Shown here: positions 8,594-15,959 of the stretch, piece by piece
Position numbering within the stretch: the stretch's first letter is position 1
Layout of the letters: each line of letters starts with the position of its first letter
The notes under the pieces: generated by a model
Seen by the model: the letters and a program-made list of their open reading frames with translations, nothing else
Database searches by the model: none
What the model was told of the DNA's origin: nothing
Program-made: the position numbers and the translations under genes
NCBI GenBank assembly: GCA_017619615.1
Contig: JAFZRY010000026.1
Location: forward strand, 1-64,000
Origin: Lachnospiraceae bacterium
Lineage (GTDB): Bacteria > Bacillota > Clostridia > Lachnospirales > Lachnospiraceae
Reading direction: 5' to 3'
Length of the DNA stretch: 64,000 bases

Positions 8594-10188
8594 TGCTCGG
8601 CATACTCATCCGGAAACAGCTGCGCGAACAGTACGCCGGCTGGTTCTATAACCCGAAGAAAAACAAGACCCGCTCCCACATCGCGACCTTCGGCATGATC
8701 CTGATGACGGTCGTCTTCGGCTTCGGTGTGTTCGGCGGTCTGATGACGGCGCTGGGCCTGTCGATCTGCGGGCCGCTGGCGATGGCCGGGATGGACTGGC
8801 TGTATTTTGTCATCGTCGGCATGATCGGCCTGCTGCTCGGCGTGGTGGGCGGCGCGTTTTCGGCCTACACCAACCTGTATAAGAGCAAGGACAACGACCA
8901 GCTGCTGTCCCTGCCGATCCCGCCGGGGGACATCATCGGCTCCCGGATCATCAGCGTGTTCCTGATCACCGGCCTGTTCAGCCTGATCGCGGTCCTGCCG
9001 CCCCTGGTGGTGTACTGGATCACGACCGGCTTCACCGTCAAAAAGGTCGTGGGCGGCCTGCTGTTCGCCCTGGCCATCGCGCTGCTCGCGCTGGTGCTCG
9101 GCTGCCTGCTGGGCCTCGTGGTGGCGAAGATCAGCACGAAACTGAAGAACCGGAGCATCATCACGGTGCTGGTCTCGCTGATCGTCATGGGGCTGTATTA
9201 TTTCTTCTATTTCCGCTTCCAGATGCTGCTGCAGAAGATCACGCAGGATCCGACGGCGTTCCGCAAGCTGGAGGAGATCCCGGGCGTCAAGCCGTTCGGC
9301 CTGGCGGGCACCGGGGAATGGGGGCCGCTGCTGATCATGCTGGCCGGGACGGCGGCGCTGATCGCGCTGACCCTGTATCTGCTGATTCGCAGCTTCTACC
9401 GCATCATTTCCGATACGGCGCAGGTGGTCAAGGTCAATTACAAGGCGAAAAACGAAGGGCAGAAGTCCGTGTCCCGCGCGCTGCTGGGCAAGGAACTGAA
9501 GCGCCTGACCTCCAGCCCGGGCTATATGCTGAACGCGGCGCTGGGCTCCGTCTTCCTGATCCTGGCCGGCGGCGCCGTGCTGATCAAGGGGCCGGAACTG
9601 ATCGCGGATATGCGGGACGTTGCTCCGCCCGAACTGGACAGCATCCTTACCGTGGTCGCGGCGGCGGTGACCGGACTGATGGCGGGCACGAACACGCTGG
9701 CCGCGCCGTCGGTCTCGCTGGAAGGCAAGAGCCTGTGGGTCCTGCGTTCCCTGCCGGTGGACAGCTGGGAGATCCTGAAAGCGAAATTGAATAATCACGT
9801 ACTGGTGACCGGCGTTCCGGCCCTGTTCTGCAGCCTTTGCTGCATCCTGGCGCTGAAACCGGATATCCCGGGCCTCCTGCTGATCCTGATTTTCCCGCAA
9901 CTTTGCATTCTGCTGTTTGCCTCCTTCGGGCTGATGATGGGCGTATTGCGGGCAAACCTGACCTGGACCAACGAAATGGTGCCCGTCAAGCAGTCGCTGG
10001 CCGTCCTGCTGACCATGTTCGGCGGCATGTTTTACGGCGCCGCGCTGGCCGGTCTCTACTTCTGGATCGGGAAGAAACTGAGCGCTGTATTGTACCTGAC
10101 CCTGGCCTCCGTACTGACCGCGGTCCTGGCCGGCCTCATCCTGCTGTGGCTGAAGAAGCGCGGCACGAAGCGGTTCGAGGAACTGTAA
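8590..10188 (+). CDS. ABC transporter permease, 532 aa
   Basis: The tandem ATG ATG at 8590 overlaps the stop of the ATPase gene and is preceded by GGAGG. The protein begins MMLGILIRKQLREQYAGWFYNPKKNKTRS and has about 12 hydrophobic segments spread over its length, e.g. MILMTVVFGFGVFGGLMTALGL. It shows two similar halves separated by a soluble stretch around residues 290-330. This fits large ABC-2-like exporter permeases paired with single ATPases. No substrate-specific motif is recognised. The unit ends at a strong terminator. Confidence 0.85.
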   Translation: MMLGILIRKQLREQYAGWFYNPKKNKTRSHIATFGMILMTVVFGFGVFGGLMTALGLSICGPLAMAGMDWLYFVIVGMIGLLLGVVGGAFSAYTNLYKSKDNDQLLSLPIPPGDIIGSRIISVFLITGLFSLIAVLPPLVVYWITTGFTVKKVVGGLLFALAIALLALVLGCLLGLVVAKISTKLKNRSIITVLVSLIVMGLYYFFYFRFQMLLQKITQDPTAFRKLEEIPGVKPFGLAGTGEWGPLLIMLAGTAALIALTLYLLIRSFYRIISDTAQVVKVNYKAKNEGQKSVSRALLGKELKRLTSSPGYMLNAALGSVFLILAGGAVLIKGPELIADMRDVAPPELDSILTVVAAAVTGLMAGTNTLAAPSVSLEGKSLWVLRSLPVDSWEILKAKLNNHVLVTGVPALFCSLCCILALKPDIPGLLLILIFPQLCILLFASFGLMMGVLRANLTWTNEMVPVKQSLAVLLTMFGGMFYGAALAGLYFWIGKKLSAVLYLTLASVLTAVLAGLILLWLKKRGTKRFEEL

Positions 10189-10227
10189 AGCTGACAGGAG
10201 AACGGTTCCTTAGTGAAAAAATGATAA

Positions 10228-10260
10228 GGGAGCGGCTTTTCGGGCCGCTCCCGTTTTTTA
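10228..10260 (+). terminator. Intrinsic terminator of the SPFH-ABC block
   Basis: GGGAGCGGC, a 7-base loop, GCCGCTCCC, then GTTTTTTATTT, 39 bp after the permease stop. Confidence 0.9.
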
Positions 10261-10271
10261 TTTCCGATGGT

Positions 10272-10348
10272 TTGCAGGGCCATTGGGGGACGGTTCCGGG
10301 TGGCAGTGCCGGGAGGAACCGTCCCTCAGTGGCACTGTTTGCAGGGCC
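10272..10348. repeat. Family A extragenic palindrome, copy A1
   Basis: The left arm GGGCCATTGGGGGACGGTTC is followed by a loop containing TGGCAGTGCC. The right arm is GAACCGTCCCTCAGTGGCAC, and both ends carry TTTGCAGGGC. It closely matches the copy at 63605-63675. Confidence 0.8.
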
Positions 10349-10354
10349 GGTGCG

Positions 10355-12328
10355 TCAGTACAGCGGGTAGTCGATGCGCAGGCTTTTGCGAATCAGGGAG
10401 ATGCATTCCTGGCGGAAGTCGTCGGTGGCGAGGTCTTCCATCTGACGGACCCATTCGCTGTCGCTCACGGCCATTTCGCCGACGTATTCGGAGTGGCGCA
10501 GTTCCATGCCCCAGTGCGCGAGGCCGGCGGCCCAGAAAGCGTTGGCGGAGAGTCCGGGGGTGTAGGCGTCCGCGGCCAGCGGGTAGGTCAGGAGGGTGGA
10601 TTCGATGCCTTCGGGCTCTTTGTAGCGGATGTTCAGGACGAGCCATTCATCCGTGTTCGTGAGCGTGGGGGCGTCGTCCTGCGTCTGGCCGTAGCGGGAT
10701 TCCACCGTCGGGATCTCGAAATCCGAGCCCGCGGGGATGATCTCGTAGAGGACCGTGATCTGGTGGCCGGCGCCCAGTTCACCGCCGTCCTTGGTGTCGT
10801 CCGCGAAATCCTCCGCGGCCATCACGCGGTTTTCGTAGCCGATCAGACGGTAGCCCTTGACCATCGCGGGGTTGAATTCGACCTGCAGCTTCACGTCTTT
10901 GGCGACGGTGAAGAGCGTGCCGCCGGCTTCCTCCACCAGGACCTTGCGGGCCTCGGCGATGTCGTCGATGTAGTAGTAGTTGCCGTTGCCGTTGTCGGCC
11001 ATGGCTTCCATCTTGTTGTCCTTGTAGTTGCCCATGCCGTAGCCCAGGACGGAGAGGAACACGCCTTTCTGCGCCTTGTGCTGCACCAGGCGGGCCAGTT
11101 CGCCTTCCGAGGTCACGCCAACGTTGAAGTCGCCGTCCGTGGCCAGGATGATGCGGTTGTTGCCGCCGGGGATGAAGTGGCGCTCCGCCGCGTCGTACGC
11201 CATGCGCAGGGCCTGCTCGCCGTTGGTGCAGCCGCTTGCCTGCAGTTCCTCCAGCGTGCCCATGATGCGGGCCTGTTCCCCGCCGCTGACGCCGTCCAGG
11301 ACCAGCGTTTCCTGACCGGAATAGGTGATGATGGTGATCCGGTCGTCCTCGCCGAGGTTCTCTGCCAGCGTCATGAAGGAGCGCTGCACGAGGGGGAGTT
11401 TGTCCGGGGAGTTCATGGAACCGGAGACGTCGATCAGGAAGACCAGGTTGGAGGCCGGCAGGGCTTCCGCGTCCAGTTTCTGGGCCTGCAGGCCGATCAG
11501 CAGCAGGCGGGCCTCGCTGTTCCAGGGGCAGTCGGTGAGCTCCATGGTAACGCCGAAGGGCTCACCGTCCGCGGGCTCCGCGTAATCATAGTGGAAGTAG
11601 TTGATCAGTTCCTCGATGCGCACGGCGTCCTCGGGGATCGTCTGGCCGCTGTTGATCAGGCGCCGCAGGTTCGCGTAGGAGGCCGTGTCCACGTCCGCCG
11701 CAAAGGTGGAGAAGGGAGAGGTCAGGACGCTCAGGAAGCTGTTCTCCTCGATGTGGCTGTATTCCTCCGTGTTCCAGACCGGCAGTTCGCCGCCGGGAAA
11801 GTAGGTGGGAGAGGGCGGCACCATCGCGGCTCTGCAATAAGAATCAGCCGTGATGGAGGCCTCATAATAAGTGTCAGGCGTTTGCATTTCGTAGTCTGAA
11901 TTCTGGGGGGCCGGCGTCTGGCTGGTCGCCGGGACGGACGCTTCCACGACCGGGTCGGTCGGGTTTTCACTCGTCTGCGGCGCGTCGGAAGGGCGGACGG
12001 CCGTCGTACCTTCGACCTGCGTCGTCGGCTGCACGTCGACCTGCTGCGTCGTCGGCTGCGCCGGAACCTGCCGGCGATTGAACCCGCCGGTCGCGGCCAC
12101 GGTGATCAGGACCAGGCACAGGCAGGCGGCGACGGCGGCCCATCCGGTCCATTTCGGGAGTTTCCGGGGCTTTTGGGACACGGGATTGGTCTTTTCCATC
12201 CCGTTCTGAGCCGCGGGCGCGGTATTATCCGCTTTGGCTTCCGCGTCTTTCCGCAGGATCTCCGCGTACTCCCCGGCCCACTTTTCATCTGCTTCATTCA
12301 AGGCGTCGTGCCAGATATCTTTTTTCAT
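10355..12328 (-). CDS. Membrane-anchored von Willebrand factor A protein, 657 aa
   Basis: The ATG at 12328 overlaps the sigma-factor stop by 4 bp, so translation is coupled. A ~58-residue cytoplasmic N-terminus is followed by one membrane helix (WTGWAAVAACLCLVLITVAAT) and a Thr/Pro/Gln linker. Next come an N-terminal vWA-associated region (FSTFAADVDTASYANLRRLI) and a vWA domain with MIDAS motif DVSGSMN and later TDGDFN. The C-terminal part resembles the DUF3520-like tail of E. coli YfbK. vWA domains bind ligands through a metal at the MIDAS. The coupling to a sigma factor and the short cytosolic segment suggest that it acts as the anti-sigma partner; that is an inference. Confidence 0.88.
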   Translation of the reverse strand: MKKDIWHDALNEADEKWAGEYAEILRKDAEAKADNTAPAAQNGMEKTNPVSQKPRKLPKWTGWAAVAACLCLVLITVAATGGFNRRQVPAQPTTQQVDVQPTTQVEGTTAVRPSDAPQTSENPTDPVVEASVPATSQTPAPQNSDYEMQTPDTYYEASITADSYCRAAMVPPSPTYFPGGELPVWNTEEYSHIEENSFLSVLTSPFSTFAADVDTASYANLRRLINSGQTIPEDAVRIEELINYFHYDYAEPADGEPFGVTMELTDCPWNSEARLLLIGLQAQKLDAEALPASNLVFLIDVSGSMNSPDKLPLVQRSFMTLAENLGEDDRITIITYSGQETLVLDGVSGGEQARIMGTLEELQASGCTNGEQALRMAYDAAERHFIPGGNNRIILATDGDFNVGVTSEGELARLVQHKAQKGVFLSVLGYGMGNYKDNKMEAMADNGNGNYYYIDDIAEARKVLVEEAGGTLFTVAKDVKLQVEFNPAMVKGYRLIGYENRVMAAEDFADDTKDGGELGAGHQITVLYEIIPAGSDFEIPTVESRYGQTQDDAPTLTNTDEWLVLNIRYKEPEGIESTLLTYPLAADAYTPGLSANAFWAAGLAHWGMELRHSEYVGEMAVSDSEWVRQMEDLATDDFRQECISLIRKSLRIDYPLY

Positions 12329-12918
12329 ACCGTGAATCCTTCGCTTTCCAGTTTTTCTTTCAGGGACTGCCGCAGGGCTTTCAGTTCTTTTTCGACGGTG
12401 GAGGAACTGACCTCCATCGCTGCCGAAATGTCCCTGACGGCCTCCGCGCCGTAGTAGCGCCGCAGGAAGATCTCCCGGCGCCGGGGCTTCTGCTCCGCCA
12501 GAAACGCGTTCAGGCAGCGCCCCAGTTCCTTCGCCATCAGCTCGTCCTCCGTTCCGGAATCGGAGGGCAGGAGCTCCGCCAGTTCGTCCAGGGCCGTGAG
12601 ACAGCCCTCGGGAACGGCGCCGGCCCGGTTGTTGTGCCGCTGCCGGTCGATGGCCGCGCGTCGGGCCAGGGTGGTCAGGAACGCGGGCAGCGACGCCGGC
12701 CGGTGCGGCGGGACCGCCTGCCACAGCCGCAGCATCGCGTCGCTCACCGCCTCCTCGCGGTCGCGCGCGTCCCCCAGGAACCGGGAGACCAGCCGCTTCA
12801 TCAATCCGCCGTACCGCGCCTGGACGGCTTCCAGGGCCGCCTCCTCGCGCCGGAACAGTCCCTCGGTCAGGGCCTCGTCCGTCGCATAGGGCAGATTTTG
12901 CTGACGCATCGATTCCAT
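12325..12918 (-). CDS. ECF-type RNA polymerase sigma factor, 197 aa
   Basis: The ATG at 12918 follows AAGGAGA; the open frame runs further upstream, but the promoter lies there. Region 2 is recognisable around residues 25-70 (RYGGLMKRLVSRFLGDARDR, then EEAVSDAMLRLWQ) and region 4 at about 150-195 (RREIFLRRYYGAEAVRDISAAM, SSSTVEKELKALRQSLKEKL), with a linker of about 80 residues. It would direct RNA polymerase to a small regulon controlled by an extracytoplasmic signal. It is cotranscribed with the membrane vWA protein, its probable regulator. Confidence 0.9.
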   Translation of the reverse strand: MESMRQQNLPYATDEALTEGLFRREEAALEAVQARYGGLMKRLVSRFLGDARDREEAVSDAMLRLWQAVPPHRPASLPAFLTTLARRAAIDRQRHNNRAGAVPEGCLTALDELAELLPSDSGTEDELMAKELGRCLNAFLAEQKPRRREIFLRRYYGAEAVRDISAAMEVSSSTVEKELKALRQSLKEKLESEGFTV

Positions 12919-13027
12919 GGCATCTCCTTGCGTTTTCTGGCAGGGGGACGGTTCCTTTGTCGTATCCCCTCTACCTGTACTGTCGAAGAAAAAGCGGAAA
13001 TCCGTAAAAAGATCCGGATCATTTTTC

Positions 13028-13056
13028 ATACTATCATTTACGGATGATGGGGTCAA
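13028..13056 (-). promoter_or_regulatory. Promoter of the sigma factor-vWA operon
   Basis: On the minus strand TTGACC and TAGTAT are 17 bp apart with an extended TG before the -10. The ~110-base leader contains one family A fragment (GGGGACGGTTCC near 12950). Confidence 0.45.
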
Positions 13057-13133
13057 GACGGGTCGTTGGCTGGGCGGTCCCTGCGATATAATACGAAGGC
13101 TGTCCGTTGGTACGAAGGCTGTTGCGATGCAAT

Positions 13134-13165
13134 AAAAAAGGGCCGTTGAAACAGCGGCCCCTACG
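13134..13165 (-). terminator. Terminator of ftcD-fchA built from a family B palindrome
   Basis: On the minus strand GGGCCGCTG TTT CAACGGCCC is followed by TTTTTTATT. The same core without the T-run occurs at 37077. Just right of the sigma promoter, TACGAAGGCTGT is repeated directly at 13092 and 13111. Confidence 0.75.
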
Positions 13166-13208
13166 AAATAACACAAACAACGGTCCCGCCGGCCGATCAT
13201 CCAATCTG

Positions 13209-13838
13209 TCAGTTCAGGCTTTCCTCGACCTGCTCGTAGATCTCGTCCGCCAGGGTGAGGCCCTGGTTCAGCAGGGCTTCGCCGCGGATGCGGTAGGCTT
13301 CCGCCAGGTCCTTGTCCTTCAGGCTGCCGACGTTGATGAGGACGTTGAGCCAGGCGCCTTGGAGGGCGGAACGGAGACAGAGGGCGGCGACGCCGAGGTC
13401 GCTGGCGGCATTGGTGTTGGAGCGGCCGACCTGGAGCATGGTGAGTTCCAGGGCTTCGAGAGTCAGTTCCATGATCTTGAGCGGCGATTCCGTGCAGACG
13501 GACAGGGCGGCCTGGATGGCTTCGGAGCGGGCAGCTTTTTCTTCGGGCGTTGCCTTGGGCAGACCGAAGGCCTCACTGACCATGTTGAAAGCCGCGGTGT
13601 CTTCCTCCATGGCGGCGAGCATTTCCTGCCGCAGCGTTCCGGCCTTGGCCAGGGATCTTTCGGCGGAGGCATGGAACGCTTCAAATTTGGCGCTTCCCAC
13701 GGTCAGGGCGGAGACCATGGCGGACAGGGCGGAGCCCAGCGCGCCGCACAGCGCGGCCGCGGAGCCGCCTCCGGGGGCGGGGGCATCGGAGCCCAGCAGG
13801 GCGGTGAATTCCTCAACGGTCAGTTTGGATAATTCCAT
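13209..13838 (-). CDS. fchA: Formimidotetrahydrofolate cyclodeaminase, 209 aa
   Basis: The protein starts MELSKLTVEEFTALLGSDAP and carries the family's glycine-rich segment APAPGGGSAAALCGALGSAL, followed by an all-helical body (FTCD_C/cyclodeaminase family, usual length ~200). It converts 5-formimino-THF to 5,10-methenyl-THF and ammonia. It lies 13 bp after ftcD on the same strand and completes the last step of histidine breakdown, whose first three enzymes are encoded divergently at 15960-20845. The minus-strand terminator at 13134-13165 follows. Confidence 0.92.
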   Translation of the reverse strand: MELSKLTVEEFTALLGSDAPAPGGGSAAALCGALGSALSAMVSALTVGSAKFEAFHASAERSLAKAGTLRQEMLAAMEEDTAAFNMVSEAFGLPKATPEEKAARSEAIQAALSVCTESPLKIMELTLEALELTMLQVGRSNTNAASDLGVAALCLRSALQGAWLNVLINVGSLKDKDLAEAYRIRGEALLNQGLTLADEIYEQVEESLN

Positions 13839-13851
13839 GATGCTTCCCCCC

Positions 13852-14766
13852 TTATTCCATGCCGATCAGATGATACTCCATCACCTGCTCGGTGCAGTTG
13901 AAATTCTCCAGCTTCAGATAATGGGCCGCACAGTCGATCAGCGCCTTGCCCGGCGTCAGCCCCACGATCTCGGACCCGACGATCTTCACGCCGTACCCTT
14001 CGGCCAGCGCCCGGATCATCTCGTAGGCGTAATACAGCGGTGTGCCCTCGTAATTGACCATGTTCATGGAGACCTGCGCGATCCCGCGCTCCTCCAGCAT
14101 CACGCCGATGGCCTTGCAGTATTTGAAGCCGCCCGACGAGCCGCGGACCGCCTTCGCGATCTTCTTCGCGATCTCCACGTCCGGCGTGTCCAGGTTCACG
14201 TTGAACGCGACCAGCGGCATGCGCGCGCCGATGGCCGTGATGCCCGCGGTGGGGTGGATCTTCCGCTCGCCGTAGTCCGGCGCCCAGTCTTCCTGCAGCA
14301 GCTTTTCGGGCATGCCCTCGAACTGGCCGCGGCGGCAGTCCGCCAGGTTGCGGCGCTCCGGCCGCGTGGCGGAATCTTCATATAAGAAGGAGGGAATCCC
14401 GAATTCATTCCAGATCCGCTCGGCGACCCGCTTCGACAGCGCGACGCATTCCTCCACGGTCATGTCCGCCGTCTGCGGGACGAACGGGATGACGTCCGTG
14501 GCGCCCATGCGCGGGTGCTGGCCCTGGTGCTTCCGCATGTCGATCTTTTCCGCGGCCAGGCCGGTCAGCTTCACGGCCGCCTCCTCGATCGCCTCCGGCG
14601 AACCCAGCAGCGTGAACACGCAGCGGTTATGGTTGCCGTCGGACTGCACGTCGAACAGGAAGCAGCCGGGCACGCTCTTCGCGCACTCCACCAGCGCGTT
14701 GAAAACGGCCGGATCCTTCTCTTTGCTCACACTGAAATTGGGGATGCATTCCACTAATTTTGCCAT
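13852..14766 (-). CDS. ftcD: Glutamate formimidoyltransferase, 304 aa
   Basis: It starts MAKLVECIPNFSVSKEKDP, the typical opening of the family, and includes the conserved segments DGNHNRCVFTLLG, QGQHPRMGATDVIPFVP and the active-site His region. It transfers the formimino group from N-formimino-L-glutamate (made by HutI) to THF, releasing glutamate. The length matches the bacterial single-function enzyme; in mammals it is fused to the cyclodeaminase, here encoded separately next door. GGAGAAAT is the ribosome binding site. It lies 19 bp after the PAP2 gene. Confidence 0.95.
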   Translation of the reverse strand: MAKLVECIPNFSVSKEKDPAVFNALVECAKSVPGCFLFDVQSDGNHNRCVFTLLGSPEAIEEAAVKLTGLAAEKIDMRKHQGQHPRMGATDVIPFVPQTADMTVEECVALSKRVAERIWNEFGIPSFLYEDSATRPERRNLADCRRGQFEGMPEKLLQEDWAPDYGERKIHPTAGITAIGARMPLVAFNVNLDTPDVEIAKKIAKAVRGSSGGFKYCKAIGVMLEERGIAQVSMNMVNYEGTPLYYAYEMIRALAEGYGVKIVGSEIVGLTPGKALIDCAAHYLKLENFNCTEQVMEYHLIGME

Positions 14767-14785
14767 ATCATTTCTCCTTCTTTGA

Positions 14786-15703
14786 TCAGGATAAAAACTT
14801 CACGCGGCGGAACAGCATCGGATACGGGCCGATCACCACGAACGCGACGACCGCGTAGCGCAGCGACCGCACCGCGAACGAGGCCGCGGAAACGGACGAC
14901 AGGAAATCTTTGGGGAACGGCAGCTTCAGCAGCTGGTTCAGTCCGAGGTACAGGGCGAAGCCGCCGGCCAGCCGCAGCAGCATGGGGACGACTTTGCGCG
15001 TATTTTCAAAATGTACGTATTTCTTTTCGAACAGGTCGCCCAGTGCCACGCCGGTCACCATGCCCAGGGAGGTGAAATAGTCGGTGGTCTTGCAGTAGAA
15101 GATGCCGGGCAGCATCGTCAGGATCAGGATCAGATACATCAGCCAGCGCTTTTCCACGTGATGCTCCAGCAGGCTGACGACCGTGACGGCCACGAGGCCG
15201 ATCGCCCAGCCGGCCAGCACGTCGGTGGGGTAATGCGCGCCCAGCGCAAAGCGGGAGATGCCCACCAGCACCGTCAGCGCGATCGCGATCACCCAGAAGA
15301 TCCGTTTCTTCAGCTCCTTTGCCGCGGCAAAATACGTGGCTGCCGAGTTGGCGGCGTGGCCGCTGGGGAAGGAATAGCCCTGCACCGTCACGTCCATGAT
15401 GTCGGCCCGGGGGTCCACCTTCTTCAGGCATTTGACGTTTTCATGCACCATGTAGGGCCGCAGCCGCAGCGCGATATTTTTCACCATGGGGTTCCAAACG
15501 CACGCCGTCAGCAGGCTCATCCCGACGGTGATGCCGGTCTTTTTGTCCCAGCACCAGTAAAGGAAGCCCAGGATCGTCACCAGCATCAGTTCCTCCCCGA
15601 ATACGGAGACCAGGTACATCAGCGTGATCCCGAATCCTTCCAGGTTGGTCTGCAGCCATTCGATAAGCGCGGGTTCCCATGCAAAGAAAAACACATTGCC
15701 CAT
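14786..15703 (-). CDS. PAP2-family membrane phosphatase, 305 aa
   Basis: It carries the three PAP2 phosphatase motifs: KNIALRLRP (KxxxxxxRP), PSGH and SRFALGAHYPTD (SRxxxxxHxxxD). These lie between hydrophobic helices, with further helices C-terminally, giving about 7-8 membrane spans. Family members dephosphorylate lipid or isoprenoid phosphates such as phosphatidylglycerol phosphate or undecaprenyl diphosphate; the substrate here is not determinable. It has its own promoter and is first in a leftward unit with ftcD and fchA, although its function looks unrelated to histidine breakdown. Confidence 0.9.
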   Translation of the reverse strand: MGNVFFFAWEPALIEWLQTNLEGFGITLMYLVSVFGEELMLVTILGFLYWCWDKKTGITVGMSLLTACVWNPMVKNIALRLRPYMVHENVKCLKKVDPRADIMDVTVQGYSFPSGHAANSAATYFAAAKELKKRIFWVIAIALTVLVGISRFALGAHYPTDVLAGWAIGLVAVTVVSLLEHHVEKRWLMYLILILTMLPGIFYCKTTDYFTSLGMVTGVALGDLFEKKYVHFENTRKVVPMLLRLAGGFALYLGLNQLLKLPFPKDFLSSVSAASFAVRSLRYAVVAFVVIGPYPMLFRRVKFLS

Positions 15704-15738
15704 GATCGTTTCCCTTTCTGTCTTTCAGCGGTGCTTCC

Positions 15739-15767
15739 AGTATAGCGGAAACGGCGGCGGTGTTCAA
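15739..15767 (-). promoter_or_regulatory. Promoter of the PAP2-ftcD-fchA unit
   Basis: On the minus strand TTGAAC and TATACT are separated by 17 bp; the -10 ends 36 bp before the PAP2 start. Confidence 0.65.
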
Positions 15768-15855
15768 GGGAAAGCGGAGAATTTGACGGGAGAAATCTGC
15801 CGGGGGACGGCGCGCCGCCCGCACGCGGAAAAGTGTCCGCGGCGCCTGTTTGCCC

Positions 15856-15884
15856 TTGCCTGCGGGCCCGTTCTATGATATAGT
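15856..15884 (+). promoter_or_regulatory. Promoter of the hutUIH operon
   Basis: TTGCCT and TATAGT are 17 bp apart, with TG one base before the -10 (extended -10). The leader to hutU is about 70 bases. No clear operator palindrome is visible around it. Confidence 0.65.
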
Positions 15885-15959
15885 AAAAACCAAGTGAAAG
15901 AGCGGTCCCCGTTTTTTTTGGAATGCAATAAAGAAATCTGAAACAAGAGAGGCGAAAAC

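Noticed and set aside
8146-9900. Long minus-strand open frame over the ABC genes
   Set aside because: Composition is a Gln/His/Arg-rich shadow; the plus strand carries clear ATPase and permease motifs.
10272-10348. Family A palindrome as an insertion sequence
   Set aside because: It is only ~75 bp and encodes no transposase; it fits a REP or MITE-like element.
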